From Streptomyces sp. NWU339 (GTDB lineage Bacteria > Actinomycetota > Actinomycetes > Streptomycetales > Streptomycetaceae): 64,000 nt of DNA. Below, piece by piece: positions 51,926 to 60,988 of the stretch; position 1 is the first letter of the stretch; every line of letters begins with the position of its first letter. Below the pieces are notes generated by a model, which was not told where the DNA came from, ran no database searches, and was given only the letters and a program-made list of their open reading frames with translations. Made by a program: the position numbers and the translations under genes. Location: positions 62,001 through 126,000 of the forward strand of contig NZ_QFRK01000002.1 of the NCBI RefSeq assembly GCF_003143855.1, read 5' to 3'.

Positions 51926-53383
51926 ATGTCACGAGTGCCAGGATGGCTCGGCCGGGTCGGAGCCCGACTGACCGAAGTGAGCAGGCGGTTGGAAGAGCGC
52001 CGCGCCGAGATGGAACGGGAGAGCCGGGACACTCCGGAGCACGCCGAGGCGATCGAGCCGACCGAACCGGCCGCCGCACCCGCCGACCGGGCCCCCGAGC
52101 TGCCGGGCGGCCACACCCCCGCAGCCGATTCCGGGCACGCTTCTGCTCCGGCTCATGTCATACCCTCCCGCCCGGACCCCGCCCAGGCCGTGCCGTGGGG
52201 CGTACGGGTCGCCGCCGAGGCCGGCTGGCGCCTGCTGGTGCTCGCGGGCACGGTCTGGGTGCTCATGCGGGTCATCGGCGCCGTCCAACTGGTGGTGCTG
52301 GCCTTCGTCTCCGCGCTGCTGATCACGGCGCTGCTGCAGCCGACGGTGGCCTGGCTGCGGCAGCTCGGGCTGCCGCGCGGCCCGGCCACGGCGCTGACCG
52401 CGCTGTTCGGGTTCGTCGTCATCGGCCTCATAGGCTGGTTCGTGACCTGGCAGGTCATGGAGAACATCGACCACCTCTCCGACCAGATCCAGGACGGCAT
52501 CGACGAGCTGCGCAACTGGCTGCTCAACAGCCCCTTCCACGTCACCGACAAGCAGATCAACGAGATCGCCAAGAACCTGCGTGAGGCGGTCGGCGCCAAC
52601 ACCGAGCAGATCACCTCGGCGGGCCTGGAGGGCGTGACCGTCGTCGTCGAGGCGCTCACCGGCATCCTGCTCGCGGTCTTCTCGACGCTGTTCCTGCTCT
52701 ACGACGGCAAGCGCATCTGGGAGTGGACGCTGAAGCTGGTGCCCGCCGCCGCCCGCCCGGGTGTCGCCGGTGCGGGGCCGGCCGCGTGGCGGACGCTGAC
52801 GGCGTATGTGCGCGGCACGGTGATAGTGGCGCTGATCGACGCGATCTTCATCGGCCTCGGCATCTACTTCCTGGACGTGCCGATGGCGGTGCCGCTCGCC
52901 GTCTTCATCTTCCTGTTCGCCTTCATCCCGCTCGTCGGTGCGGTGGTGTCGGGGGTGCTGGCCGTCGTCGTCGCGCTGGTCACCCAGGGCGTGTTCACGG
53001 CGGTCATGACGCTGGTGGTGGTCCTGGCGGTGCAGCAGATCGAGGGCCACATCCTCCAGCCGTTCATCCTGGGCCGCGCGGTGCGCGTCCATCCGCTCGC
53101 GGTGGTGCTGGCGGTCGCGACCGGCGGGATGGTGGCCGGGATCGGCGGTGCGGTGGTCGCCGTACCGCTGGTCGCGGTGACGAACACCGTCGTGGGCTAT
53201 CTGCGTGCGTACTCGCAGGAGGCGGCCGTACGTCTCGCCCCCGGGCCCCGGGGCGCCACGGCGGTTTCGGCGGCCATGAGCCACCACGGGCCGCCGGCGC
53301 CCCCGGTACCGGAGGTGCCCCCGGCACCTCCGGAGCCGCCGGCCCCGCCGGGGCCGGTTCCGCTGGAGGACACACGGGGTTAG
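51926..53383 (+). CDS. AI-2E/PerM-family membrane protein
   Basis: 485 residues. An 85-residue charged N-terminus (possible coiled coil) precedes about eight helices with the family blocks GLPRGPATALTALFGFVVIG, IFLFAFIPLVGAVVSG and QQIEGHILQPFILGRAVRVHPLAVVLAV. A Pro-rich tail (about 50 residues) ends it. The family exports small molecules or ions. ATG after AAGGGA chosen; GTG 51899 after GGGGGAG is equally possible. Confidence 0.87.
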   Translation: MSRVPGWLGRVGARLTEVSRRLEERRAEMERESRDTPEHAEAIEPTEPAAAPADRAPELPGGHTPAADSGHASAPAHVIPSRPDPAQAVPWGVRVAAEAGWRLLVLAGTVWVLMRVIGAVQLVVLAFVSALLITALLQPTVAWLRQLGLPRGPATALTALFGFVVIGLIGWFVTWQVMENIDHLSDQIQDGIDELRNWLLNSPFHVTDKQINEIAKNLREAVGANTEQITSAGLEGVTVVVEALTGILLAVFSTLFLLYDGKRIWEWTLKLVPAAARPGVAGAGPAAWRTLTAYVRGTVIVALIDAIFIGLGIYFLDVPMAVPLAVFIFLFAFIPLVGAVVSGVLAVVVALVTQGVFTAVMTLVVVLAVQQIEGHILQPFILGRAVRVHPLAVVLAVATGGMVAGIGGAVVAVPLVAVTNTVVGYLRAYSQEAAVRLAPGPRGATAVSAAMSHHGPPAPPVPEVPPAPPEPPAPPGPVPLEDTRG

Positions 53384-53413
53384 TGCGGGAGTGGCACGGC
53401 GGTGGTGCACGAC

Positions 53414-53450
53414 AGCGGGCCCGGTCACCGTCGTGGTGATCGGGCCCGCT
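53414..53450. terminator. Bidirectional hairpin between PerM-like and ahpD genes
   Basis: Arms AGCGGGCCCGGTCACC and GGTGATCGGGCCCGCT pair over 16 bp with one G-T. Between convergent stops. Confidence 0.8.
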
Positions 53451-53485
53451 GCGGATGAGGAGGGAGGGTCCGCGGAGTTACGGAG

Positions 53486-54019
53486 TTACTCCGAGAGAGC
53501 CGCCTCCGCGTCCAGCGTGGCGGCGACGGCCTGGACCACCGCGGCGATCTTGAACGCCTCCTGGATGACCTCGCGTTCGACGCCGGCCTTGCGCAGGACC
53601 TGCTCGTGGGAGTCGAGGCACTGTCCGCAGCCGTTGATCGCGGACACCGCGAACGACCAGAACTCGAAGTCGACCTTGTCGACGCCCGGGTTGCCGATGA
53701 CGTTCATCCGCAGGCCGGCGCGCAGCGTGCCGTACTCGTCGTCCGACAGCAGGTGGCGGGTGCGGTAGAAGACGTTGTTCATCGCCATCACCGCGGCGGC
53801 GGCCTTCGCCGCCGTGTACGCCTCGGGCGACAGGTTCGCCTTCGCCTCGGGCTCCAGCTCGCGCAGCACGATGGCCGAGCGCGAGGCGATCGCGGTCGAC
53901 AGCACCGTGCCCCACAGCTGCTGGGCGGGAAGGCCGGAGTTGCCGATGACCGAGCCCAGGTTGAGCTTCAGGTCCTTGGCGTAGTCCGGGAGGCGGGACT
54001 TGAGGGAGTCGAGCGACAT
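53486..54019 (-). CDS. ahpD: Alkyl hydroperoxide reductase AhpD
   Basis: 177 residues. Thioredoxin-like active centre C131-G-Q-C134 with H138 and E119, matching the proton relay known from mycobacterial AhpD. It reduces AhpC with electrons from the lipoamide system. Starts 6 nt after ahpC in one operon under OxyR. Confidence 0.95.
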   Translation of the reverse strand: MSLDSLKSRLPDYAKDLKLNLGSVIGNSGLPAQQLWGTVLSTAIASRSAIVLRELEPEAKANLSPEAYTAAKAAAAVMAMNNVFYRTRHLLSDDEYGTLRAGLRMNVIGNPGVDKVDFEFWSFAVSAINGCGQCLDSHEQVLRKAGVEREVIQEAFKIAAVVQAVAATLDAEAALSE

Positions 54020-54025
54020 GTCAGG

Positions 54026-54580
54026 TCACTCCCCGGCCAGCAGCGCGACCGGGTCCAGGGTCTCGTCGCCCTTGGACCAGTTGCACGGGCAGAGCTCGTC
54101 GGTCTGCAGGGCGTCCAGGACCCGCAGGACCTCCTTGGGGTTACGGCCGACGGAGCCGGCGGTCACCATGGTGAACTGGATCTCGTTGTTCTGGTCCACG
54201 ATGAACACGGCGCGCTTGGCGAAACCGTCCTCGCCCTCGATGCCGAGGTCGCGCATCAGCTCGTGCTTGGAGTCCGCCATCATCGGGAACGGCAGGTCGC
54301 GCAGGTCGTCGTGGTCCTTGCGCCAGGCGTGGTGGACGAACTCCGAGTCACCGGAGAAGCCGAGGATCTGGGCGTCACGGTCGGCGAACTCGTCGTTCAG
54401 CTTGCCGAAGGCAGCGATCTCGGTCGGGCACACGAAGGTGAAGTCCTTGGGCCACGCAAAGATGATCTTCCACTTGCCCTCGTAGGTCTTGTGGTTGATC
54501 GTGTCGAACTCCTTGCCCTTCTCCAGTGAGACACAGGCCGTCAGTTCGAACTCGGGGAACTTGTCACCAACAGTGAGCAC
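54026..54580 (-). CDS. ahpC: Alkyl hydroperoxide reductase AhpC (2-Cys peroxiredoxin)
   Basis: 184 residues. Peroxidatic C51 in FVCPTE and a C-terminal CPC (C164/C166) for resolution. Reduces hydrogen peroxide and organic peroxides. GTG start with AAGGAG at six bases. First gene of the leftward ahpC-ahpD pair; the divergent oxyR gene regulates it. Confidence 0.96.
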   Translation of the reverse strand: MLTVGDKFPEFELTACVSLEKGKEFDTINHKTYEGKWKIIFAWPKDFTFVCPTEIAAFGKLNDEFADRDAQILGFSGDSEFVHHAWRKDHDDLRDLPFPMMADSKHELMRDLGIEGEDGFAKRAVFIVDQNNEIQFTMVTAGSVGRNPKEVLRVLDALQTDELCPCNWSKGDETLDPVALLAGE

Positions 54581-54660
54581 AGGCTCTCCTTGCAGCGAGG
54601 AAACACCCGGATTGCAGGGGTTTCCCATGGGTTGGACGTGATTGATGTTGGCACAGGGTG

Positions 54661-54695
54661 CATTGATTAGTGAAATAGCTACAATCGGTCAGGTT
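54661..54695. promoter_or_regulatory. Candidate OxyR-binding region
   Basis: AT-rich island CATTGATTAGTGAAATAGCT then ACAATCGG between divergent ahpC and oxyR starts, with a dyad GATT..AG / CTacAATC. Position and base composition fit a LysR-type operator overlapping both promoters. Confidence 0.65.
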
Positions 54696-54713
54696 GATCG
54701 GAGGAACCTATGA

Positions 54714-55721
54714 GTGACCGTGGGTAATCGGCGCAGACGACAGCCCAGCCTGGCGCAGCTGCGCGCGTTCTCCGCAGTGGCCGAGCATCTGCATTTCCGG
54801 GACGCCGCCGCGGCCATCGGGATGAGCCAGCCCGCGCTGTCGGGGGCCGTGTCGGCACTGGAGGAGACACTGGGTGTCACCCTCGTGGAGCGTACGACGC
54901 GCAAGGTGCTGCTCTCGCCCGCCGGTGAGCGCCTCTCGGTGCGGGCCAAGGCGGTGCTGGAGGACGTCGGGGCGCTGATCGAGGAGGCGGAGGCGCTGCG
55001 GGCACCGTTCACCGGGGTGTTCCGGCTCGGGGTGATCCCGACGGTGGCGCCGTACCTGCTGCCCACCGTCCTGCGGCAGGTCCGCGTCCGCTATCCGCAC
55101 CTCGACCTCCAGGTGCACGAGGAGCAGACCGCGAGCCTGCTGGAAGGGCTGGCCGTCGGCCGGCTGGACCTGCTGCTCCTCGCCGTGTCGCCCCCGGCGG
55201 CGAGTGCGTCCCCGGCCGCGAGCGGGTCCGGGCGGGGGTACTCGTACGGGGCGCAGGGCGTGACCGAAATGCCGCTGTTCGACGAGGACTTCGTGCTCGT
55301 CACACCGCCGGACCACCCGCTCGGCGGCCGGGTGCGGCTTCCCCGTGCGGTCCTGCGCGAGCTGAACCTGCTGCTGCTCGACGAGGGGCACTGCCTGCGC
55401 GACCAGGCCCTCGACATCTGCCGCGAGGCGGGCCGAGCCGGAGTCGCGGCCACCACGACGGCGGCGGGACTGTCCACACTGGTGCAACTGGTGGCGGGGG
55501 GCCTGGGCGTGACCCTGCTGCCCCGTACCGCCGTCGAGGTCGAGACCAGCCGCGCCGGCCGCCTGCGCACCGCGTGCTTCACCGACCCGGCCCCCTCCCG
55601 CCGTATCGCCCTCGCCATGCGCACGGGCGCGGCCCGCGCCGCGGAGTACGAGGAACTGGCGGCGGCCCTCCGGGAGGCGATGGCGGACCTGCCGGTACGG
55701 ATCGTCCCGGACGCCGCCTGA
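54714..55721 (+). CDS. oxyR: Hydrogen-peroxide-inducible regulator OxyR (LysR family)
   Basis: 335 residues. LysR HTH PSLAQLRAFSAVAEHLHFRDAAAAIGMSQPALSGAVSALE; redox pair C227 and C236 in GHCLRDQALDIC, spaced as in E. coli OxyR. An extra Ala/Ser/Gly-rich loop (about 158-180) interrupts the effector domain. GTG 54714 is chosen. A better-placed ATG at 54710 after GGAGGA is out of frame and gives only a five-codon peptide (MSDRG) that overlaps the oxyR start. Confidence 0.93.
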   Translation: MTVGNRRRRQPSLAQLRAFSAVAEHLHFRDAAAAIGMSQPALSGAVSALEETLGVTLVERTTRKVLLSPAGERLSVRAKAVLEDVGALIEEAEALRAPFTGVFRLGVIPTVAPYLLPTVLRQVRVRYPHLDLQVHEEQTASLLEGLAVGRLDLLLLAVSPPAASASPAASGSGRGYSYGAQGVTEMPLFDEDFVLVTPPDHPLGGRVRLPRAVLRELNLLLLDEGHCLRDQALDICREAGRAGVAATTTAAGLSTLVQLVAGGLGVTLLPRTAVEVETSRAGRLRTACFTDPAPSRRIALAMRTGAARAAEYEELAAALREAMADLPVRIVPDAA

Positions 55722-55724
55722 CCG

Positions 55725-55767
55725 CCGCCCCCGCCCCGCCCCGCCCCGTGGTGCGGGGCGGGGGCGG
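55725..55767. terminator. GC-rich bidirectional hairpin after oxyR
   Basis: Arms CCGCCCCCGCCCCGC and GCGGGGCGGGGGCGG (15 bp, perfect) with 13-nt loop, between convergent oxyR and FtsX-type genes. Confidence 0.8.
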
Positions 55768-55773
55768 GCCGGG

Positions 55774-58176
55774 TCACTCCGTGCGAAGGCCGTCCGGACG
55801 CATCATGCGCAGCAGGGGCGGCAGGCTCAGCAGGGTCACCGCCAGGACGACGCCCGCACCGATGCCGGTCATCTGGAACAGACTCGCCCAGTCCACCCGT
55901 ACCGAGGTCCCGGCCATCCGCAGCAGGACCGCGCCCAGCGCGACGCCCACCGTCGCGGCCAGCGCCAGCCCCAGGCCGATCGGGACGGCCGTCTGCCACA
56001 GCACCGACAGGCTCAGCGTGCGCCGCCGGGTGCCGAAGGCGACCAGCGCCGACAGCAGTTTGCGGCGTTCACGCAGTTGCTCCAGCTGGGAGACCAGCAG
56101 GCTCGCCCCGATCAGCACCAGGACGCAGACGGCGCCGACGAACAGGCCGGTACGGATGGATTCGTAGCGGTTGGAGCGTTCGCTCTCCTGCCACGCCATC
56201 GGCTCGGACAGCGGGTCGATCGCGGCGGCCGTGTTGCGGACGTACTCGTGGGCGTACGGCACCGAGTCGTCGAGCGCGATGTAGAGATCGCCGGAGACCG
56301 CGCTCGCCAGCCCCGCCGGCACCGCGCCCGGGGTCATCAGGAAGCCGCCGCGTCTGTAGGTCGTCGGGTCCGGGATCGACCGGGCCTGCTTCACTCCCTT
56401 CGGGACGGTCCAGAGGACGTCCTCACCGTACTCCGAGGGGTTGGTGGGGTCGGGCACCTCCAGGTACAGCTTCTGGCCCGGCGTGTTCAGCGACGGCGTG
56501 TCGGTGTCGTGCTCGGCGCCGGAGAGCGCGAACACGTCGCCGTCACGGCAGGAGGGGAGCTTCGCCACCTCGCGCAAGGTCGCGCAGTCACCGACGGTCA
56601 GTGAGGCGAAGCGCTCCGGTTCCTGTCGCCAGGGCAGGTCGCCGAAGTGGCCCTTGGACAGCGCGTGGACGTGCTGCACCCCCTCGGTGTCCTGCACCTT
56701 CTGTGCGACCGAGGCCAGTTCCACGCCCCTCGGTACGGCGATCTGTATCTGGGCCCGTGAAACGTCGTACCCGGTGGCCTTGGTGTAGTCGTCCTCGACG
56801 CCGGCGAACAGCATCTGCAGCGCGATCGCCCCGGCCACCGCCACCGCGATGCCGTTGACCATGCGGGCCGCCGTGCCGCTGCTCAACTGGAGTCGGCGGA
56901 CTGCCAGTTGCCAGGAGACGCTGCCCTTGCCGAGCCGGGCGACGACCGTCTCCACGAGCCACGGCAGCAGTGCGGTGACCCCGACGAGCAGCAGCAGGAC
57001 ACCGCTGATGACCAGGTACTGGTTGAACTCCCCGCCGTCCCGGCCCTGTCCGATCATGGGGGAGAGCAGCATGATGCCGGCCAGCGGCAGCAGCAGCCGC
57101 CACCACAGCCGGCGCCGGGCCGGCCGTGCCGTGCGCACCACGCCCAGCGGTTCGATGACGACCCCGCGCAGTGCGAGCAGCGTCACCAGCACCGCGGCGG
57201 CCGGAACCGCCACCGCGACCAGCAGCGCCAGCAGAGGAGAGGGGTTCAGATAGCTTGGGAACACGCTGATGCGGAAGATCTCGACGGAGGCGGCGACCTC
57301 CCGTCCGATCAGGAAGAAGACCGTACCGAGGGCCAGCCCGAGCAGCGACCCGGCGAGCGCCTCGCCCGCCGCGATCCGCCGGGTGGCCGCGGCGTCGGAG
57401 CCGACCAGCCGCAGCGCCGCCAGCCTGCGGTCGCGCCGCTCGCCGCCGAACCGTACGGCGGTCGCGATGAACACGGCGACCGGTGTCAGCAGCGCCACGA
57501 AGACGACCAGGACCAGCAGCATGAGCACCGGGTCGAGTTCCTCGTGGGTCGGCTCGGGTGAGCCGAGCGCGGTGAGGCGTACCGTGCCCGAGTTGATCCG
57601 GTCCGCGAGGTCCGTGCCGCCGGCGTAGTAGGCGAGTTCCTGGGAGCCGATGAGTCCCTGCTCGCCGATCGTCCCGACGATGTCGTACGGCAGCCGCTCG
57701 CGGAGCAGCCGTGCGTCGTCCGAGGCGAGGAACTCCTTCAGGGCGGGGGAGACGACCATGTCACCGGCTGCCGGGAACTCCTTCAGGCCCGGCGGCAGCG
57801 GCGCCTTCGGACCCTCCGGCTCCAGCACACGGCCGCGGATCTCCCGGTCCCGGAACTGGGTGTCGACACGCGCGACGAGCAGGGTGTTGTCGGCGCCGGA
57901 CTCGGCCATCTGGCTGTTGAAGGGCCAGTCGAGGCGCGCCTCCTCCCGCCGGTGCCGCTCCTCCAGTGCGCCGGGGATGGCGGCGGTGAGCAGCAGCAGT
58001 GCCACCCCGAGGCCGACGCCGACGCCGGTGAGCAGGGCCCGGACCCATCCCTCACGCCCGCCGGCCAGGGCGAACCGCAGGCCCATGCCCAGGTCCCGGA
58101 CCACGGCCCGGACCTTCGACTCGGTACGGGCGGCGGGCGATTGCCCCTCCGTCCCGCCGGAGTGCGTCCCGCTCAT
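55774..58176 (-). CDS. FtsX-like ABC transporter permease
   Basis: 800 residues. Helices at about 45-65, three around 215-320, a cluster around 350-450 and three near the C-terminus; two FtsX repeats separated by extracytoplasmic domains (about 70-200 and 470-660). Such two-repeat permeases move lipids, peptides or drugs or act as mechanotransducers. ATGA overlap with the ATPase gene. Not linked to FtsE. Confidence 0.9.
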   Translation of the reverse strand: MSGTHSGGTEGQSPAARTESKVRAVVRDLGMGLRFALAGGREGWVRALLTGVGVGLGVALLLLTAAIPGALEERHRREEARLDWPFNSQMAESGADNTLLVARVDTQFRDREIRGRVLEPEGPKAPLPPGLKEFPAAGDMVVSPALKEFLASDDARLLRERLPYDIVGTIGEQGLIGSQELAYYAGGTDLADRINSGTVRLTALGSPEPTHEELDPVLMLLVLVVFVALLTPVAVFIATAVRFGGERRDRRLAALRLVGSDAAATRRIAAGEALAGSLLGLALGTVFFLIGREVAASVEIFRISVFPSYLNPSPLLALLVAVAVPAAAVLVTLLALRGVVIEPLGVVRTARPARRRLWWRLLLPLAGIMLLSPMIGQGRDGGEFNQYLVISGVLLLLVGVTALLPWLVETVVARLGKGSVSWQLAVRRLQLSSGTAARMVNGIAVAVAGAIALQMLFAGVEDDYTKATGYDVSRAQIQIAVPRGVELASVAQKVQDTEGVQHVHALSKGHFGDLPWRQEPERFASLTVGDCATLREVAKLPSCRDGDVFALSGAEHDTDTPSLNTPGQKLYLEVPDPTNPSEYGEDVLWTVPKGVKQARSIPDPTTYRRGGFLMTPGAVPAGLASAVSGDLYIALDDSVPYAHEYVRNTAAAIDPLSEPMAWQESERSNRYESIRTGLFVGAVCVLVLIGASLLVSQLEQLRERRKLLSALVAFGTRRRTLSLSVLWQTAVPIGLGLALAATVGVALGAVLLRMAGTSVRVDWASLFQMTGIGAGVVLAVTLLSLPPLLRMMRPDGLRTE

Positions 58177-58862
58177 ACGGCGTGCTCCATGTCCCGGGAC
58201 TTCCCGTCGCGCACGACGATCTCGCGGTCGGAGTACGCGGCGACCCGCGCCTCGTGCGTGACGAGGACGACGGCGGCGTTGGTGGACCGCGCGGCGTCGG
58301 TGAGCAGTTCCATCACGCGCTCGCCGTTGAGCGAGTCGAGCGCGCCGGTCGGCTCGTCGGCGAACAGCACCCGCGGGCCGGTGACCAGCGACCTGGCCAC
58401 GGCGACCCGCTGGCCCTGACCGCCGGAGACCTCACCGGGCCGCTTCCCGCGCACGTCGTCCACCTCGAGGCGCTCGAGCCAGGACAGGGCGGCCCGCTCG
58501 GCCTCCTTGCGGGGCGTGCCGTTCAGCCGCATCGGCAGGGCGACGTTCTCCACGCAGGTCAGCTCCGGCACGAGCTGGCCGAACTGGAAGACGAAGCCGA
58601 ACTCCGAGCGCCTGAGCCTGCTGCGCTCGGAGTCGTTCATCGCGGTCAGTTCGCGCCCGTCGTAGGTGATGGAGCCGGAGTCGGGGGTGACGATCCCGGC
58701 GAGGCAGTGCAGCAGGGTCGACTTGCCCGACCCGGAGGGGCCCATCACGGCGACGACCTCGCCGGGGTGGATGGAGAACGCGGCGCCGTCCAGCGCGGTG
58801 GTCGGGCCGTACGCCTTGCGCAGGTCCCGGGCGGCGAGCAGGGATCCGGCGGGGATCGTCAT
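58173..58862 (-). CDS. ABC transporter ATP-binding protein (MacB/LolD-like)
   Basis: 229 residues. Walker A GPSGSGKST, Q-loop VFQFGQLVP, signature VSGGQGQRVAVARSL, Walker B VLFADEPTGALD and switch VTHEARVAA. Energises the FtsX-type permease that follows. Coupled to PadR gene by ATGA overlap. Confidence 0.95.
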   Translation of the reverse strand: MTIPAGSLLAARDLRKAYGPTTALDGAAFSIHPGEVVAVMGPSGSGKSTLLHCLAGIVTPDSGSITYDGRELTAMNDSERSRLRRSEFGFVFQFGQLVPELTCVENVALPMRLNGTPRKEAERAALSWLERLEVDDVRGKRPGEVSGGQGQRVAVARSLVTGPRVLFADEPTGALDSLNGERVMELLTDAARSTNAAVVLVTHEARVAAYSDREIVVRDGKSRDMEHAV

Positions 58863-59383
58863 CGGGTGACCGCCTCACGGAGCTTGTCGAGGCGCGCCGC
58901 GGTGAGCTCCAGCCAGCGCAGATCGGCCTCGAGGTGGAAAAGGGCGTGGTCGCAGATGAGCTGGTCGGCCAGGTCGCCCTGGCGTTTGCGCTCGGTGAGG
59001 ACGCGCATGCCGCGCAGGTGCTCGGAACGCTGCGTGTCGAGGATGTCGGCGGCGTCGCGGCTGGTGAGCAGCGCGAGCACCACCTTGGTGTAGAGCGTCG
59101 ACTGGAGGTACGGCTCCGGCTTCTCCGGTGTGGCGAGCCAGCGCGCGACGTCGGTGACGCCGGCCTCGGTGATCGCGTACCGCTTGCGCTCGGGGCCGTC
59201 GCCGGCCTCGATGCCGTCGACTTCGACGAGTCCGTTCTTCAGCAGGCGGGACATCGTCGAGTAGACCTGGCCGTAGTGCAGCGGCCGGTCGTGACCGAAC
59301 GTCGCGTCGAAGGCCCGCTTCAGGTCGTAACCGTGGCGGGGGCCGGACTCCAGGAGCCCGAGAAGGGTGTGACCGATGGACAT
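58859..59383 (-). CDS. PadR-family transcriptional regulator
   Basis: 174 residues. Winged helix MSIGHTLLGLLESGPRHGYDLKRAFDATFG with YGQVYSTMSRLLKNGLVEVDG, then a helical C-terminal (VirR4-like) dimer domain. It heads the three-gene ABC operon and likely represses it until a drug or membrane stress acts. Ribosome site is weak; ATG 59383 fits the family N-terminus. Direct repeats lie just upstream. Confidence 0.92.
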   Translation of the reverse strand: MSIGHTLLGLLESGPRHGYDLKRAFDATFGHDRPLHYGQVYSTMSRLLKNGLVEVDGIEAGDGPERKRYAITEAGVTDVARWLATPEKPEPYLQSTLYTKVVLALLTSRDAADILDTQRSEHLRGMRVLTERKRQGDLADQLICDHALFHLEADLRWLELTAARLDKLREAVTR

Positions 59384-59402
59384 GCGGAGGACTCTACACA
59401 CG

Positions 59403-59423
59403 GTGTATACGCTCCGTGTATAC
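59403..59423 (-). promoter_or_regulatory. GTGTATAC direct repeats, candidate PadR operator
   Basis: GTGTATAC at 59403-59410 and 59416-59423, 13 bp apart, each with the palindrome GTATAC. They overlap the expected promoter of the PadR operon. Confidence 0.65.
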
Positions 59424-59539
59424 AACGCGTGTGCAGAGCGCCGGGGAGGGTGCGAGGGAGGGCGCGGAAGCCCAGGTGGGGGCCCATTGTCACGGTTCTG
59501 TCACCGGGGTGCCGTGGGCGCCGGGGCCCGGGTGGGGTG

Positions 59540-59812
59540 TCACCCGGACTTGGGAGAGTCGCCGGGGGGCTGGGCCGGTGGGCGGCCTCGGCGGGGGAGG
59601 GGGCCCGCCTCGCCGGGGAGGCGACCCGCCTCCGCGAGGGCGCGGCGCAGCAGGAACTCGATCTGCGCGTTGGCCGAGCGCAGCTCGTCGTTGGCCCACC
59701 GCGCCAGCGCCTCGTACACCAGTGGGTCCAGCCGCAGCAGCACCTGCTTGCGCTGCTGCTGCGGCCTGCGCCGAGGAGCCCTGCCCTCGGGGGGATCGGA
59801 GGGGGTGGTCAC
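59540..59812 (-). CDS. Small ribbon-helix-helix-like DNA-binding protein
   Basis: 90 residues. The core RKQVLLRLDPLVYEALARWANDELRSANAQIEFLLRRAL is a typical RHH (Arc-like) fold: one beta strand and two helices. A Pro/Arg-rich tail follows. GTG overlaps the slipin stop (GTGA), so it is coupled to it. It may bind the palindrome in front of the slipin gene. Confidence 0.82.
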   Translation of the reverse strand: MTTPSDPPEGRAPRRRPQQQRKQVLLRLDPLVYEALARWANDELRSANAQIEFLLRRALAEAGRLPGEAGPLPRRGRPPAQPPGDSPKSG

Positions 59813-60744
59813 TGGTAGAGGGATCCCGTGTTGAGGACCGGCTGCGCGGCGCGGTCGCCGCAGAGCACCACCATCAGGTTGGACACCATCGCGGCCTTGC
59901 GCTCGGGGTCCAGTTCCACGATGTCGTGCTCGGTGATCCGGGCCAGCGCCGTCTCGACCATGCCCACGGCGCCCTCCACGATCAGCTGCCGGGCCGCCAC
60001 GACCGCGCCCGCCTGCTGCCGCTGGAGCATCGCCGAGGCGATCTCCGGCGCGTAGGCGAGGTGGGTGAAGCGGGACTCGATGATCTCGACGCCGGCCGCC
60101 TCCACCCGGGCGCGCAGCTCGACCGCGAGCTTCTCGGTGATCTCCTCGGCGTTGCCGCGCAGCGAGAGGCCGCCCTCCTCGTGGGCGTCGTAGGGGTACT
60201 CGATGGCGATGTGCCGGACGGCGGCCTCGGTCTGGGTGGAGACGAACTCGACGTAGTCGTCCACCTCGAAGGTGGCCTGCGCGGTGTCCTCCACCCGCCA
60301 CACTACGACCGAGGCGAGCTCGATGGGGTTGCCGTAGGCGTCGTTCACCTTGAGGACCGCGGTCTCGTGATTGCGGACGCGGGTCGAGATCTTGGTGCGT
60401 GAGGTGAAGGGGTTCACCCAGCGCAGGCCGTCCTGCCGGATCGTGCCCCGGTACCGCCCGAAGAGCTGGACCACGCGGGCCTCACCCGGCGCGACCATGT
60501 TCAGCCCGCACATCGCGAGGAACGCGGCCATGGCGATCAGGATGCCGCTGACGATCAGCAGGGCCTTCAGTCCGTCCCCGGTGACCGCCGTGGCGCTGAC
60601 GGCCAGTCCGACGCCGAGCAGCAGTCCGGCCAGTCCGAGTATCAGGGCCAGCCCGCCGCCGATGCTGTGTGCCGCCTTCTCCCGTACGCGTGGTGCCGGC
60701 ATCTCCGGCACCACGGCCGTGACCTGCGCGTCATGTGTGGACAT
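59809..60744 (-). CDS. SPFH/band-7 domain slipin-like protein
   Basis: 311 residues. Two hydrophobic helices (about 28-85) anchor it; the SPFH domain follows ([65 protein letters not shown]). A helical C-terminus ends it. Such proteins scaffold membrane microdomains. A 14-bp perfect palindrome lies upstream in the promoter. Confidence 0.92.
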   Translation of the reverse strand: MSTHDAQVTAVVPEMPAPRVREKAAHSIGGGLALILGLAGLLLGVGLAVSATAVTGDGLKALLIVSGILIAMAAFLAMCGLNMVAPGEARVVQLFGRYRGTIRQDGLRWVNPFTSRTKISTRVRNHETAVLKVNDAYGNPIELASVVVWRVEDTAQATFEVDDYVEFVSTQTEAAVRHIAIEYPYDAHEEGGLSLRGNAEEITEKLAVELRARVEAAGVEIIESRFTHLAYAPEIASAMLQRQQAGAVVAARQLIVEGAVGMVETALARITEHDIVELDPERKAAMVSNLMVVLCGDRAAQPVLNTGSLYQ

Positions 60745-60809
60745 GGGTGATCCCCCGCCTTTCGGGGCGCCCGCCGCGCGACCTTCGCACCGCTAGCGCC
60801 TGCCTATCT

Positions 60810-60823
60810 AAGTGATATCACTT
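60810..60823. promoter_or_regulatory. Perfect palindrome AAGTGATATCACTT
   Basis: 14-bp perfect palindrome within TAAGTGATATCACTTTA, an AT-rich island about 65-80 nt upstream of the slipin start. Good candidate operator, possibly for the RHH protein encoded downstream. Confidence 0.75.
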
Positions 60824-60988
60824 TAACGGATCGCGGCAACCTTGACCACCGTTCGCACGTCGGTTCCAGTGGGGCGGGTGCTGATTGTCACGTCCGTAAA
60901 GATCGGATCAGCGGCCGTTTGTCATACCTCCCGGTGTTAGCTTGCAGAGTTGACCAGAGGGACGAACCCGTGTGGCAGTGGCGCACAC

